Source of the DNA: Planctomycetota bacterium
Lineage (GTDB): Bacteria > Planctomycetota > Phycisphaerae > WQYP01
DNA: 6,882 bases
NCBI GenBank assembly: GCA_021785155.1
Contig: JAJYGE010000092.1
Coordinates: forward strand, 1-6,882
Direction: 5' to 3'
Program-made: the position numbers and the translations under genes
Shown here: positions 5,962 through 6,882 of the stretch, piece by piece
Position numbering within the stretch: the first letter of the stretch is position 1
Layout of the letters: the number at the start of each line of letters is the position of its first letter
The notes under the pieces: generated by a model
Seen by the model: only the letters and a program-made list of their open reading frames with translations
What the model was told of the DNA's origin: nothing
Database searches by the model: none

Positions 5962-6882
5962 ATGAAAATACTTGATCGATACATCATCCGCAATTACCTC
6001 ATTAACTGCGTGCTGGCACTGGGCGTGATGATCGGCATGTATATTTTGCTGGACGTGATTGTCAATTTTAATCTTTTTACCAGCGGCCACACTTATCAGC
6101 ACGCCACTGCCTTTCAGGCCTTCTGGGGATTGCTGCGTGAAATAACAACATTTTACGTCTATCGCACACTGGTGATTTTCGCCATGATCTCCGGCATTAT
6201 TCCGCTGCTGGCCGCCGGGTTTACCATGGTGCGCATGACGCGCAACCGGGAACTCATTGCGCTGCTGGCCAGTGGCGTATCGCTGTATCGGGTGGCGGCA
6301 CCGATCATCCTGTGCGCTGTGGGCTTTAACATTCTCGTGGTAGTGGATCAGGAAGTGCTCATGCCGGCCAACATCAACAAACTTCTGCGCAAACACGGGC
6401 ATGTTTCAACCTCTTTTGTCGATCATGTGCCGATTTATTTCATTCCTGAAAGTGATAATTCACTGGTTCTGGCTTCCAACTATAATGCCAAAACCAAGAC
6501 CATGCGGGATGTCCGCATTATCCAGCGGAACCGCCAGGGCGAAGCCAAAGCCATGATCCTGGCAAGAAAAGCCGTCTGGAAAAAAGACATTGGCGAAGGC
6601 CCGGTATCCGGCGGCTGGCGCATGTATGATGTGGTGCAGGTGAACTCGGCCAAGGCCGCCAATCCCAATGAGCGCCCGGAGCCTATTAAAGAAATGACCT
6701 ATCAAACCCCCGTTACACCGGGGCAGTTAAATCTGATATTTCAAAAGAAAGCGGTAGAATATCTGTCCACCGCACAAATTAACAAACTTATTCTCTACAG
6801 CACGCCCGCCACGCGTGTGGCACTGGAAAAAATCATGTACACCCGCATCACACAGTTAATTATGAACATGATAATGCTTTTA
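5962..6882 (+). CDS. lptG: LptG-type permease of the lipopolysaccharide transporter (3' end cut by the window)
   Basis: An open frame starts at ATG 5962, 12 bases after the lptF stop, and stays open for 307 codons to the window edge. The opening KILDRYIIRNYL matches the LDRYI start typical of LptG. Helix 1 is at about 13-36, helix 2 at about 70-90, the coupling segment MTRNRELIALLASGVSLYR at 92-110, and helix 3 at about 111-130, ending VVVDQEVLMPANI. A periplasmic beta-rich domain follows (about 135-265). After YLSTAQINKLI at 267-277 comes the amphipathic lead-in to the fourth helix, where the window ends; two to three helices, roughly 60-90 residues, should lie beyond. The periplasmic part is of ordinary size here, unlike in the preceding gene. 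The ribosome binding site is weak (GGAACAGG just before the ATG), which fits translational coupling to lptF. Its partner LptF is encoded directly upstream. Confidence 0.9.
   Translation, partial: MKILDRYIIRNYLINCVLALGVMIGMYILLDVIVNFNLFTSGHTYQHATAFQAFWGLLREITTFYVYRTLVIFAMISGIIPLLAAGFTMVRMTRNRELIALLASGVSLYRVAAPIILCAVGFNILVVVDQEVLMPANINKLLRKHGHVSTSFVDHVPIYFIPESDNSLVLASNYNAKTKTMRDVRIIQRNRQGEAKAMILARKAVWKKDIGEGPVSGGWRMYDVVQVNSAKAANPNERPEPIKEMTYQTPVTPGQLNLIFQKKAVEYLSTAQINKLILYSTPATRVALEKIMYTRITQLIMNMIMLL

Noticed and set aside
5938..6402. 154-residue minus-strand frame across the lptF end and lptG start
   Set aside because: It is the antisense of confidently identified lptG; the His/Gln-rich composition is typical of a shadow frame.

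Overview
The window looks like chromosomal DNA from a Gram-negative-type (diderm) bacterium. The best evidence is a pair of consecutive LptF/LptG-type permease genes, which export lipopolysaccharide. A membrane-anchored PIN/TRAM protein, ThuA-like and Gfo/Idh/MocA-like sequence, and an oversized LptF periplasmic region together hint at the Planctomycetes/PVC group. That placement is inference from family content only. There are no rRNA, tRNA, CRISPR or insertion-sequence features that I can support.

Left part (1-1800): a possible last few codons of an upstream gene are followed by a well-formed sigma70-type promoter and a strong ribosome binding site driving a DoxX-family membrane protein (183-629). 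This gene converges with a minus-strand PIN/TRAM integral membrane protein (703-1788).

Middle (1789-3159): a 294-base intergenic stretch holds an 11-bp perfect tandem duplication and two mutually exclusive inverted repeats. It lies between the PIN/TRAM gene and a minus-strand secreted alpha/beta-hydrolase (2083-3159).

Right part (3152-6882), all on the plus strand: a short glycosyltransferase-like gene, a 107-residue gene whose front resembles ThuA and whose back resembles the C-terminal end of a Gfo/Idh/MocA oxidoreductase, then lptF and a 3'-truncated lptG that runs off the window. The first two both look like genes that kept their ends and lost their middles while staying in frame. They sit directly upstream of lptFG, with only 3 bases between the chimeric gene and lptF and 12 between lptF and lptG.

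The most interesting observations are the ThuA/Gfo-Idh chimera, the core-deleted glycosyltransferase beside it, and the unusually large periplasmic part of LptF. I did not find a convincing new multi-gene system here.
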